Origin: Niveispirillum sp.
GTDB lineage: Bacteria > Pseudomonadota > Alphaproteobacteria > Azospirillales > Azospirillaceae
NCBI GenBank assembly: GCA_016463045.1
Contig: JAEMSB010000345.1
Coordinates: 1-5,362, forward strand
Reading direction: 5' to 3'
Length of the DNA: 5,362 bases
Shown here in pieces: positions 1 to 4,865 of this stretch. The first letter of the stretch is position 1; each line of letters opens with the position of its first letter. The notes under the pieces are model-generated. The model was not told where the DNA came from. It searched no databases and saw only the letters and a program-made list of their open reading frames with translations. The position numbers and the translations under genes are program-made.

Positions 1-520
1 GCGGGGGCCGCATATCGGGCCCGCCATGCATCCGGCGTTCATTGATCATCATGCGGGGTGGACGCATCTCGGCCAGGCGGCGGCGCCCCTCCGGTGACAG
101 CTTGCCCAGCACCTCGATGATCCTGTCGGTCTGTGCCTTCTCCATCGTCTGACGGTCGGCGGCGGCACTTTCCAGTTCCGTACGCAGGGCCACGGGGTCG
201 AACGGGTCGGCCCGCATCAGGTCGCGCAGGCGATCGATACGATCCCGGAAGGACTTGGCCTTCTCCATCATCTTTTCCATGTCGGAACCGAAATGTTCCT
301 TCAGGATCTTGGCGTCGGCTTCGGGCAGATCATCCATCATCCGGTGCATGGCGAACAGGGGACCGCCGGGACCACCCGGCCCGTCCGGTCCCATCATCAC
401 CATCTTGTCAGCGAAAGGCGGCTTCGGCCCCAGCCAGCGCGGCACCATGGTGCCCAACAGGAAAAGGTTCAGGCCGACCGACGCCAGTAGCGCGGTCTGT
501 ATCAAACGGTCGCGGGTCAT
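1..520 (-). CDS. Periplasmic metal/stress-sensor-like protein (CpxP/Spy/CnrX type), 3' end cut by window
   Basis: Read leftward from an ATG at 520; 173 codons are visible with no stop before the window edge. Residues 7-26 form one hydrophobic segment (LLASVGLNLFLLGTMV) after a short charged start, which fits an uncleaved anchor with the rest in the periplasm. A Gly/Pro stretch follows (about 45-54, GPDGPGGPGGP), then a charged helical part (about 60-155) with LSPEGRRRLAEM, resembling the LTxxQ/LSPEGR motif of the Spy/CpxP/heavy-metal-resistance (Metal_resist) superfamily. It is Met-rich (18 Met in 173 residues), with a Met/Arg/Pro tail (MRPPRMM). The start overlaps the stop of the preceding gene as ATGA (517-520); GGAAAG at 530-535 is a plausible ribosome site. 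By analogy with CnrX it may sense metal or envelope stress for the sigma/anti-sigma pair upstream. The family call is fairly safe; the ligand is unknown. It could instead be a chaperone-like Spy protein. Confidence 0.75.
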   Translation of the reverse strand, partial: MTRDRLIQTALLASVGLNLFLLGTMVPRWLGPKPPFADKMVMMGPDGPGGPGGPLFAMHRMMDDLPEADAKILKEHFGSDMEKMMEKAKSFRDRIDRLRDLMRADPFDPVALRTELESAAADRQTMEKAQTDRIIEVLGKLSPEGRRRLAEMRPPRMMINERRMHGGPDMRPP

Positions 521-1047
521 TGGAACAGGCTTTCCAGGGCGGAAGGGGTGAACAGCGCGCTGGGCAGGTCACTGGCGGTGGTCGCGGTGGTGACCGCGCC
601 CTCCCCGCCCATGCCGCCGGCGGCCGTGGAGGTGACGGGGTTGAAGGCCCCGACCAGGATGCCGGCAGCTGTACAGGCGGCCAGACCGGCTGCCCGTGGC
701 CAGACCTGACGCCATCCACCCAGCATATCCCCGACGCGCTGCGAAAAAGGGTTGCGGCGCCGCACCAGTCCCGGCACGGGCAGGTCACCCAGGGCGCCGG
801 CCACCACACGGGCCACGCGATCATCGCTGATCACCGGCGCATCCAGCCGGTCCAGCATCGCGTCCAGCATGGCCGCACGATGCTGTTCGGCCCGTGCCTG
901 GACGGAATGAGCCAACAGTGCCTGTGCGGGTTTGCGCAAATCATCGGGCCATCGCCTGGGTTCGGCCCCATATTGTTCCAGCAGGGCCTGGAAGGCGGCC
1001 ATCCCCATGGCCTCCATCCGGCCTGCGCCGTTGATCGGTTCCCTCAT
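517..1047 (-). CDS. Probable anti-sigma factor, single-pass membrane protein
   Basis: 176 codons, starting at an ATG that overlaps the sigma-factor stop (ATGA, 1044-1047) and ending in an ATGA overlap with the sensor gene. A strong ribosome site (GGGGAGG) lies 7 bases before the start. The N-terminal half is soluble, charged and helical, with LLEQYGAEPRRWPDDLR at about 22-38, a motif I associate with uncharacterised alphaproteobacterial membrane proteins linked to ECF sigma genes. One hydrophobic helix lies at about 118-136, followed by a Gly/Ala/Thr-rich C-terminal part that would be periplasmic. This layout (cytoplasmic sigma-binding domain, one helix, short periplasmic tail) is that of an anti-sigma factor. 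The zinc-finger HxxxCxxC motif of ZAS anti-sigma factors is absent; the only Cys (125) sits in the helix. The role rests mainly on gene order and topology; the sequence alone would be called hypothetical. Confidence 0.7.
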   Translation of the reverse strand: MREPINGAGRMEAMGMAAFQALLEQYGAEPRRWPDDLRKPAQALLAHSVQARAEQHRAAMLDAMLDRLDAPVISDDRVARVVAGALGDLPVPGLVRRRNPFSQRVGDMLGGWRQVWPRAAGLAACTAAGILVGAFNPVTSTAAGGMGGEGAVTTATTASDLPSALFTPSALESLFQ

Positions 1048-1640
1048 TCTTCATCCTCCCCAACGCCCGTGATCCCCAGGGCGGTGAGCCGGCCCCGAAG
1101 GGCGCGGCGGGCACGGGCCAGCAGCGATTCCACCGCCGGCACCGACAGGTCCAACATCCGCCCGGCCTCGGCGGCACTCATTTCCTCGTAATAACAAAGG
1201 GAGACAGCCACCCTTTGCCGTTCCGGCAGCCCGGCCAGGGCCGCCGCAATAGTTTCCGACATTTGCCGCCGCGCGATCAGCGAACCGGCGGCGGGTGACG
1301 GATCAGGCACATCCGGGGCATCTTCCAACGCCTCGAACCCCTGTTTGCGACGACGGTCGATACAGAGATTGACGACAACCCGGTGCAGCCAGGTAGAAAA
1401 CCGGGCAGACCCGCCCGCTTCCCACTGACCGGCCTTGGTCCAGACCTTGACCCAGGCCTCCTGCACCACCTCGTCCGCTTCCGCCGCGTTGTTCAGGACG
1501 CGTTGCGCCACGGACAGGGCGCGGGCGGTGTGGCGTGTCGCCAGCACCGTAAACGCCCCCCGGTCCCCGCCGGCGATCCGCGCCAGCAGGGTGTCGTCAT
1601 CCACCATGGGTTCCGCAAGAGCCATACCGGTCACGGTCAC
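1044..1640 (-). CDS. ECF-family RNA polymerase sigma factor (sigma-70, regions 2 and 4)
   Basis: 198 residues from the chosen start, the usual ECF size. Region 2 covers about 16-99: AEADEVVQEAWVKVW is region 2.2 (core-polymerase binding) and FSTWLHRVVVNLCIDRRRK is region 2.4 (-10 recognition). A Pro/Asp/Ala linker follows, then region 4 at about 138-185 (LPERQRVAVSLCYYEEMSAAEAGRMLDLS and a helix-turn-helix ending in LLARARRALRGRL) for -35 recognition. There is no long C-terminal extension. I chose the GTG at 1640 because AAGGA lies 7 bases before it; the frame stays open to 1925, and ATGs at 1739, 1730, 1673 and 1625 are alternatives. It heads an ATGA-linked operon with the anti-sigma and sensor genes, so it should direct a metal or envelope-stress regulon, probably including its own operon. 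The family is certain; the signal and ECF subgroup are inferred. Confidence 0.9.
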   Translation of the reverse strand: MTVTGMALAEPMVDDDTLLARIAGGDRGAFTVLATRHTARALSVAQRVLNNAAEADEVVQEAWVKVWTKAGQWEAGGSARFSTWLHRVVVNLCIDRRRKQGFEALEDAPDVPDPSPAAGSLIARRQMSETIAAALAGLPERQRVAVSLCYYEEMSAAEAGRMLDLSVPAVESLLARARRALRGRLTALGITGVGEDEE

Positions 1641-1647
1641 CTGCGTA

Positions 1648-1652
1648 TCCTT
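1648..1652 (-). promoter_or_regulatory. Ribosome binding site that selects the GTG start of the sigma factor
   Basis: AAGGA on the minus strand, 7 bases before the GTG at 1640. The in-frame ATGs at 1730 and 1625 have no purine-rich site at a good distance. The ATG at 1739 has GGAAGG, but only 3 bases away. This is why the shorter GTG form was preferred; an N-terminal form about 33 residues longer is not excluded. Confidence 0.5.
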
Positions 1653-1805
1653 ATGTCGATCCCGTCCGGCCATACCGGACCCCCGGGCCTCACGCCCCGG
1701 CAGGTCCAGCGGTGACGGAAGCCGCTTCATCGCCAGCATGCCCCTTCCACGGGCCATGGCGCAAATCCCTGTCGCAGGCCATGCGGGACCATCGCCCATC
1801 GGTCG

Positions 1806-1834
1806 AAAATATTTTTGAGCTGTCGCGACAGGAA
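1806..1834 (-). promoter_or_regulatory. Weak candidate promoter for the sigma-factor operon
   Basis: On the minus strand, TTCCTG (1834-1829) is followed after 17 bases by TATTTT (1811-1806), inside the only AT-rich patch upstream of the sigma gene. The -35 match is poor. This would give a leader of about 160 bases before the GTG at 1640. An ECF-type autoregulated promoter would be expected, but I could not identify one with confidence. Confidence 0.25.
1820..1831. repeat. Perfect 12-base palindrome, possible operator
   Basis: CTGTCGCGACAG reads the same on both strands and lies in the AT-rich patch, overlapping the candidate -35 and spacer. A related CCTGTCGCAGG (odd palindrome) lies at about 1768-1778. 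The position fits a repressor or activator site for the sigma operon, but no known consensus is matched. Confidence 0.35.
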
Positions 1835-1955
1835 CTGTTTGCGTGTTGCGTAAAAGCAATATCGCGGGCCGGTGCCCATCCCACCCCAAAGCACCGGTCA
1901 CCGCCGACGGCCCCGGACGCCCCATCCACCGTCGGCACCGCGATAGATGGGAAGC

Positions 1956-2019
1956 CTGCCCCCGGTCTTCTGGCCCCGCCAGCCCGCCCCTTCAACGGCG
2001 GCACCGGAGCCGGGGGCAG
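1956..2019. repeat. Long-range inverted repeat, possible structured RNA stem
   Basis: CTGCCCCCGG (1956-1965) and CCGGGGGCAG (2010-2019) are perfect reverse complements, separated by 44 bases that contain two smaller pairings (CTGG with CCAG near 1970-1982, and CCGCC with GGCGG at about 1984-2001). In RNA this would be a closed stem with internal hairpins. It lies about 40 bases before the rightward terminator. Such pairings also arise by chance in GC-rich DNA. Confidence 0.3.
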
Positions 2020-2061
2020 CATCCCCTAACCTATGTTTAGTTCCTCTCTCCAGAGTGCCTG

Positions 2062-2102
2062 CCCCCGTCGCCCCTGCCTGGGCGGCGGGGGTTTCTTTTT
2101 TT
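2062..2102 (+). terminator. Strong intrinsic terminator, rightward
   Basis: A 12-base-pair stem (2062-2073 with 2080-2091, one G-U wobble) with a 6-base loop (CTGCCT) is followed directly by TTTCTTTTTTT (2092-2102). The U-tract lies only on the rightward side. On the minus strand, downstream of znuB, the same hairpin has no following U-tract; there it could only protect a 3' end. No recognised rightward gene precedes it. Confidence 0.85.
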
Positions 2103-2114
2103 GGGGTGGTTGCC

Positions 2115-2900
2115 TTACCCCCGCGCGGGCACGGCCTGGCTTGCCAGGAACAGGGCGGCGGCGGCGGCCACAATGGCGGGGCCGGTGGGCACATCGACCT
2201 GGAGCGAGGCGCCCAATCCCATCGCCACAGCCCCCACCCCGATCAGGGCCGACTGCACGGCCATGCCCTCCGGCCCCTTGGCAAAGCGGCGGGCGGCGGC
2301 GGCGGGGATGATCAGCAGAGCGGTGACCAGCAGGATGCCCACGATCTTCATGGCCAGCGCGATGATGATGGCGATCATCAAGGTGAAGCCCAGGCGCACG
2401 CGCCGCACCGGCACCCCCTCCACCCGCGCCAGATCCTCATCCACCGTCAGGGCTAGCAGGGGCCGCCAGATCCAGGCCAGCAGCGCCAGCACCAGCGCCC
2501 CACCGCCCCAGATAGCGTAAAGATCGGCATCACCCACGGCCAGGATGTCGCCGAACAGATAGGACAGCAGGTCCACCCGCACCGATCCCAGCACGGCAAG
2601 CGCAATCATGCCCAGGCTGAGCGTGGAGTGCGAGATGATGCCCAGCAGCGTATCGCTGCCCAGTCGGCGTTGTTCCTGCAACAGGGTGAGCGCCAGGGCA
2701 ATGGCGAGACAAACGAGCACTATCCCCGTCTGGGTGCCGATCCCGGTCAGAAAGCCCAGGGCCACGCCCAGCAGGGCCGAATGCGACAGCGTATCCCCGA
2801 AATAGGCCATGCGCCGCCAGACGATGACGCAGCCCAGCGGCCCCGTGACCAGCGCCAACCCGATCCCGGCCAGCAAGCCGCGCAGCAGGAAATCATCCAT
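2115..2900 (-). CDS. znuB: Zinc ABC transporter, permease subunit ZnuB
   Basis: 261 residues, the usual ZnuB length. This is a very hydrophobic inner-membrane protein of the ABC-3 metal permease family that carries Zn2+ into the cytoplasm using ATP hydrolysed by ZnuC. Family motifs are in order: MAYFGDTLSHSALLGVALG (about 31-49), SYLFGDILAV (about 112-121), DEDLARVEGV (about 154-163), KIVGILLVTALLIIPAAAAR (about 187-206) and VDVPTGPAIV near the end, with several membrane helices between. The start at 2900 was chosen because the homologous protein begins MDDFLLRG; the frame extends upstream to 3137, but that part is the His-tail DNA of znuC read in another frame. It overlaps the znuC stop by 8 bases, so the two are probably translationally coupled, with GGGGGG 7 bases before the ATG as ribosome site. 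Close relatives carry manganese, but the neighbours and Zur box favour zinc. Confidence 0.95.
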   Translation of the reverse strand: MDDFLLRGLLAGIGLALVTGPLGCVIVWRRMAYFGDTLSHSALLGVALGFLTGIGTQTGIVLVCLAIALALTLLQEQRRLGSDTLLGIISHSTLSLGMIALAVLGSVRVDLLSYLFGDILAVGDADLYAIWGGGALVLALLAWIWRPLLALTVDEDLARVEGVPVRRVRLGFTLMIAIIIALAMKIVGILLVTALLIIPAAAARRFAKGPEGMAVQSALIGVGAVAMGLGASLQVDVPTGPAIVAAAAALFLASQAVPARG

Positions 2901-3732
2901 GGCGGTGCCCCCCGTGCGCATGATCATGGCCGTGATGATGGTGATGGTCATGGCCGCAGCCATGATGGTCGCCATGTCCGGTATGTTCCTGCCCCGCCGG
3001 CACGACACAGCCATCATCGGCATGGGAATGGTCATGGCTGTGGTGATAGATTGCCAACGCATCGGCATGCCGCCCGAACAGGGCCACATATTCGGGATGG
3101 CGCGACACATCTTCCGGCTTGCCCTGGCAGCAGACATGCCGGTTCAGGCAGATCACCGTATCGGTGCGGGCCATCACCAGATGCAGATCGTGGCTGACCA
3201 GCAGCACGCCGCAGCCGCGCCGGTTGCGGATGGCACCGATCAGTTCGAACAGCTCAATCTGGCCATGCACATCCACCGCCTGCACCGGTTCATCCAGGAC
3301 CAGAAGGTCGGGCTGGCGCAGCAGGGCGCGGGCCAGCAACACACGCTGCAATTCCCCGCCCGACAGGGTCTGGATGGCACGGTCGATGGCAGGTTCGGCC
3401 CCCACCTCCGCCAGCACACAAACCATCTCCGCCCGCGTGGCGCGGGACCAAAGCGACAGGAAGCGTGCGACCGGCATGGGCAGCGTAACGTCGACGGCCA
3501 GACGTTGCGGCATATAGCCGATATTCAGGCCCGGTGCCCGTGCGACGGTACCCTTGTCCGGTTTCACCAGCCCCAGGCACAGTTTCACCAGACTGGTCTT
3601 GCCGGCCCCGTTCGGCCCGATCAGTGTAACGATCTCGCCTGCACCCACGGACAGGGAGACATTGTCCAGAACCGCACGGTCGCCGCGCGTCAGGCTGATA
3701 TTCCGGGCTTCCAGTAACGGGGGGACTGTCAA
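2893..3732 (-). CDS. znuC: Zinc ABC transporter, ATP-binding subunit ZnuC, with His-rich C-terminal tail
   Basis: 279 residues from a TTG start (286 if the upstream ATG at 3753 is used). All ABC ATPase motifs are present (numbering from the ATG form): Walker A GPNGAGKT 46-53, Q-loop Q83, signature LSGGE 130-134, Walker B LLVLDEP 150-156 and H-loop SHD 187-189. It powers ZnuB at the inner face of the membrane. The last 50 residues (about 237-286) carry 20 His with Asp, Gly and two Cys, a likely zinc-binding tail beyond the compact 251-residue E. coli form; such His-rich ends occur in some proteobacterial ZnuC proteins. The TTG start is preferred because AAAGGAG lies 7 bases before it and the protein then begins MTVPPLLEARNISL, as the family does. 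It is the first gene of the leftward znuCB unit and is controlled from the Zur-box region. Confidence 0.95.
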   Translation of the reverse strand: MTVPPLLEARNISLTRGDRAVLDNVSLSVGAGEIVTLIGPNGAGKTSLVKLCLGLVKPDKGTVARAPGLNIGYMPQRLAVDVTLPMPVARFLSLWSRATRAEMVCVLAEVGAEPAIDRAIQTLSGGELQRVLLARALLRQPDLLVLDEPVQAVDVHGQIELFELIGAIRNRRGCGVLLVSHDLHLVMARTDTVICLNRHVCCQGKPEDVSRHPEYVALFGRHADALAIYHHSHDHSHADDGCVVPAGQEHTGHGDHHGCGHDHHHHHGHDHAHGGHRHG

Positions 3733-3739
3733 AGGGCGG

Positions 3740-3746
3740 CTCCTTT
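3740..3746 (-). promoter_or_regulatory. Ribosome binding site favouring a TTG start for znuC
   Basis: AAAGGAG on the minus strand, 7 bases before the TTG at 3732 and inside the frame of the longer ATG form (3753). The ATG has only a distant AGGG. A strong site with a poor start codon may set modest translation. Confidence 0.6.
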
Positions 3747-3766
3747 GGCGCATGCTGGCTGGGCTG

Positions 3767-3785
3767 CCCTGCGCATCCCGCAGGG
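3767..3785 (-). promoter_or_regulatory. Hairpin in the znuCB leader
   Basis: CCCTGCG and CGCAGGG form a perfect 7-base-pair stem with a 5-base loop, between the leftward promoter and the znuC start. There is no U-tract after it in the leftward direction, so it is not an intrinsic terminator there; it may affect mRNA stability or simply be chance. Confidence 0.35.
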
Positions 3786-3814
3786 TTTACGCCATGCCCG
3801 CCGCCTTGACAAAC

Positions 3815-3827
3815 GTTACATTATAAC
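3815..3827. promoter_or_regulatory. Zur box between znuC and znuA
   Basis: GTTACATTATAAC matches the GTTATA-N-TATAAC core of the E. coli-type Zur operator at 12 of 13 positions and is a dyad apart from that one base. The outer flanks do not extend the symmetry. Zur with zinc bound represses znu genes; this site covers the leftward -10 and follows the rightward -35, so it should silence both znuCB and znuA when zinc is plentiful. The assignment is by known consensus and location. Confidence 0.8.
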
Positions 3828-3828
3828 A
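3820..3828 (-). promoter_or_regulatory. Extended -10 promoter for znuCB
   Basis: TGTTATAAT on the minus strand is a perfect -10 (TATAAT, 3825-3820) with the TGn extension, which compensates for the lack of a recognisable -35 around 3843-3848. The predicted start of transcription near 3813 gives a leader of about 80 bases. The element lies inside the Zur box. Confidence 0.6.
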
Positions 3829-3866
3829 CATTTGCAGATCAGTCCTCCGGTACCGGGTCCTTATCC

Positions 3867-4802
3867 ATGTTGCGCCTTCTTTCCCTTTCCGCCCTGCTGG
3901 CCGGCCTTATCGCCCTGCCGGCACTGGCCGCCCCGCCGCCACCCGATGTGGTGGTGACGGTGAAGCCGTTGCATTCGCTGGTATCCGGCGTGATGCAGGG
4001 GGTGGGGGAACCCTATCTGCTGGTGCGCGGGGCCGCCAATCCGCATGCCTTCGCCCTGCGCCCATCGGATGCCAAGGCGCTGTCGGGTGCCGAACTGGTG
4101 GTCTGGGCAGGGCCGGGTGTGGAAACCTTCCTGGAGAAACCGCTATCCACGCTGGCCCGCGACGCGCAGGTTCTGACGCTGGTGAAGGAACCGTCGGTCC
4201 GGGTACTTCCCGTACGTAAGGGCGGGGCGTGGGAGGCGCATGATCATGACCACGCGCATGAGGACAGGCCCGACGCCGAATTGGGCAGTGACGGTCATGT
4301 CTGGCTGGACCCGCTGAACGCAAAGGCCATTACCGACCTGATCGCGGTGCGCCTGTCGGCGCTGGACCCCGCCCGCGCCCCTGCCTATCAGGCCAATGCC
4401 GCGCGACAGAAACAAGCCATTGATGCCCTGGACGCGGAAATACGCGCGGCACTGACGCCGGTGAAGGACCGGCCCTTCATCGTCTTCCATGATGCTTATC
4501 ATTATCTGGAGGACCGGTACGGCCTGAACGCTGCCGGCGCCATCACCGTCTCGCCCGATCAACCGCCGGGGGCGGCGCGGCTGTCGGCCCTGCGTGAACG
4601 CATCAATCAGGCCGGTGCCGTCTGCATCTTTGCCGAACCGCAGTTCGAACCGGCCCTGGTTCGCACCCTGGCGCAGGGAACCAAGGCGCGTACCGGCGTT
4701 CTGGACCCCGAGGGGGCGAACATTCCCGATGGGCCGGACCTTTATGGGCAGTTGATGCGCTTCAACATGCGCTCACTGGTGGATTGCCTTTCCGGGGGCT
4801 GA
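3867..4802 (+). CDS. znuA: Periplasmic zinc-binding protein ZnuA
   Basis: 311 residues, near the usual length for cluster A-I metal-binding proteins. It captures Zn2+ in the periplasm and delivers it to ZnuBC. Residues 1-21 are a Sec signal peptide with likely cleavage after ALA. Zinc ligands expected from E. coli ZnuA are visible: H60 (NPHAFALRPSDA), H144 (DGHVWLDP) and H208 (FIVFHDAYHYLE). The loop between the first two ligands is short but His-rich (HDHDHAHED, 125-133), the zinc-specific hallmark of ZnuA against manganese-binding relatives. C253 and C307 match the disulfide pair of ZnuA. The gene is divergent from znuCB across a shared Zur box. No clear Shine-Dalgarno lies before the ATG, and no upstream in-frame start is available, so initiation may be weak or use an unusual site. 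Confidence 0.96.
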   Translation: MLRLLSLSALLAGLIALPALAAPPPPDVVVTVKPLHSLVSGVMQGVGEPYLLVRGAANPHAFALRPSDAKALSGAELVVWAGPGVETFLEKPLSTLARDAQVLTLVKEPSVRVLPVRKGGAWEAHDHDHAHEDRPDAELGSDGHVWLDPLNAKAITDLIAVRLSALDPARAPAYQANAARQKQAIDALDAEIRAALTPVKDRPFIVFHDAYHYLEDRYGLNAAGAITVSPDQPPGAARLSALRERINQAGAVCIFAEPQFEPALVRTLAQGTKARTGVLDPEGANIPDGPDLYGQLMRFNMRSLVDCLSGG

Positions 4803-4865
4803 TCCCGGACGCCCGGCATGCTATCGGTTCTGCCCAATCGTTTTTGAGAGCAGCAGGGGATAGCG

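Larger units (their letters stand above)
1641..2114. other. Intergenic region without a convincing gene; structured and partly AT-rich
   Basis: About 470 bases between the sigma-factor start and the znuB stop. From left to right it holds an AT-rich patch (about 1801-1860) in an otherwise GC-rich context, with a 12-base palindrome and two TTGCGT copies 7 bases apart (1839, 1846). Next come an 8-base perfect inverted repeat (1903-1910 with 1929-1936), a 10-base one (1956-1965 with 2010-2019) and a rightward intrinsic terminator (2062-2102). Open frames cross it on both strands. The best is rightward, 1712-2029, from a GTG and ending just before the terminator. It has many A-ending codons (several CCA, plus GTA AAA GCA ATA in a row), unlike the neighbouring genes, so I do not call it. 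No tRNA or known RNA family is recognised. Confidence 0.6.
3806..3833 (+). promoter_or_regulatory. Candidate znuA promoter
   Basis: A perfect -35 TTGACA lies at 3806-3811. The -10 is unclear: CACATT (15-base spacing, 3827-3832 region) is a weak match, while TATAAC at 3822-3827 is a good match but too close to the -35. Either choice places the Zur box on the promoter and leaves a leader of roughly 25-35 bases before znuA. Confidence 0.45.

Noticed and set aside
133..1191. Long rightward open frame (352 codons) across the sensor, anti-sigma and sigma genes
   Set aside because: It is antisense to three genes with clear motifs, ATGA junctions and ribosome sites. Its product is Arg/Pro/Ser-rich low-complexity sequence, typical of a GC-rich shadow frame.
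1831..1853. EcfG-like rightward promoter GGAAC...CGTAA
   Set aside because: The spacer is only 13 bases instead of 16-17, and the -10 part is a poor match.
1641..1925. Long N-terminal extension of the sigma factor
   Set aside because: The extra 95 residues match no sigma region and cross the AT-rich control patch; the GTG at 1640 has the better ribosome site.
2899..3060. Short tandem repeats resembling a repeat array
   Set aside because: The CATGAT/GGTGAT-like repeats are the codons of the ZnuC His tail, not a CRISPR or a separate repeat element.
2901..3137. Upstream extension of the znuB frame to an ATG at 3137
   Set aside because: The added residues come from the His-tail DNA of znuC in another frame (Met/Thr/Ile-rich), and the known ZnuB length and N terminus fit the start at 2900.
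2628..3717. Rightward His/Gln- and Met-rich open frames across znuC and znuB
   Set aside because: They are antisense to znuC/znuB; their composition is only the complement of the His-tail repeat and of GC-rich codons.
4791..4809. Terminator hairpin after znuA (TCCGGG with CCCGGA)
   Set aside because: The 6-base stem overlaps the stop codon and has no T-tract after it; the nearest T run (about 4840) is too far away.
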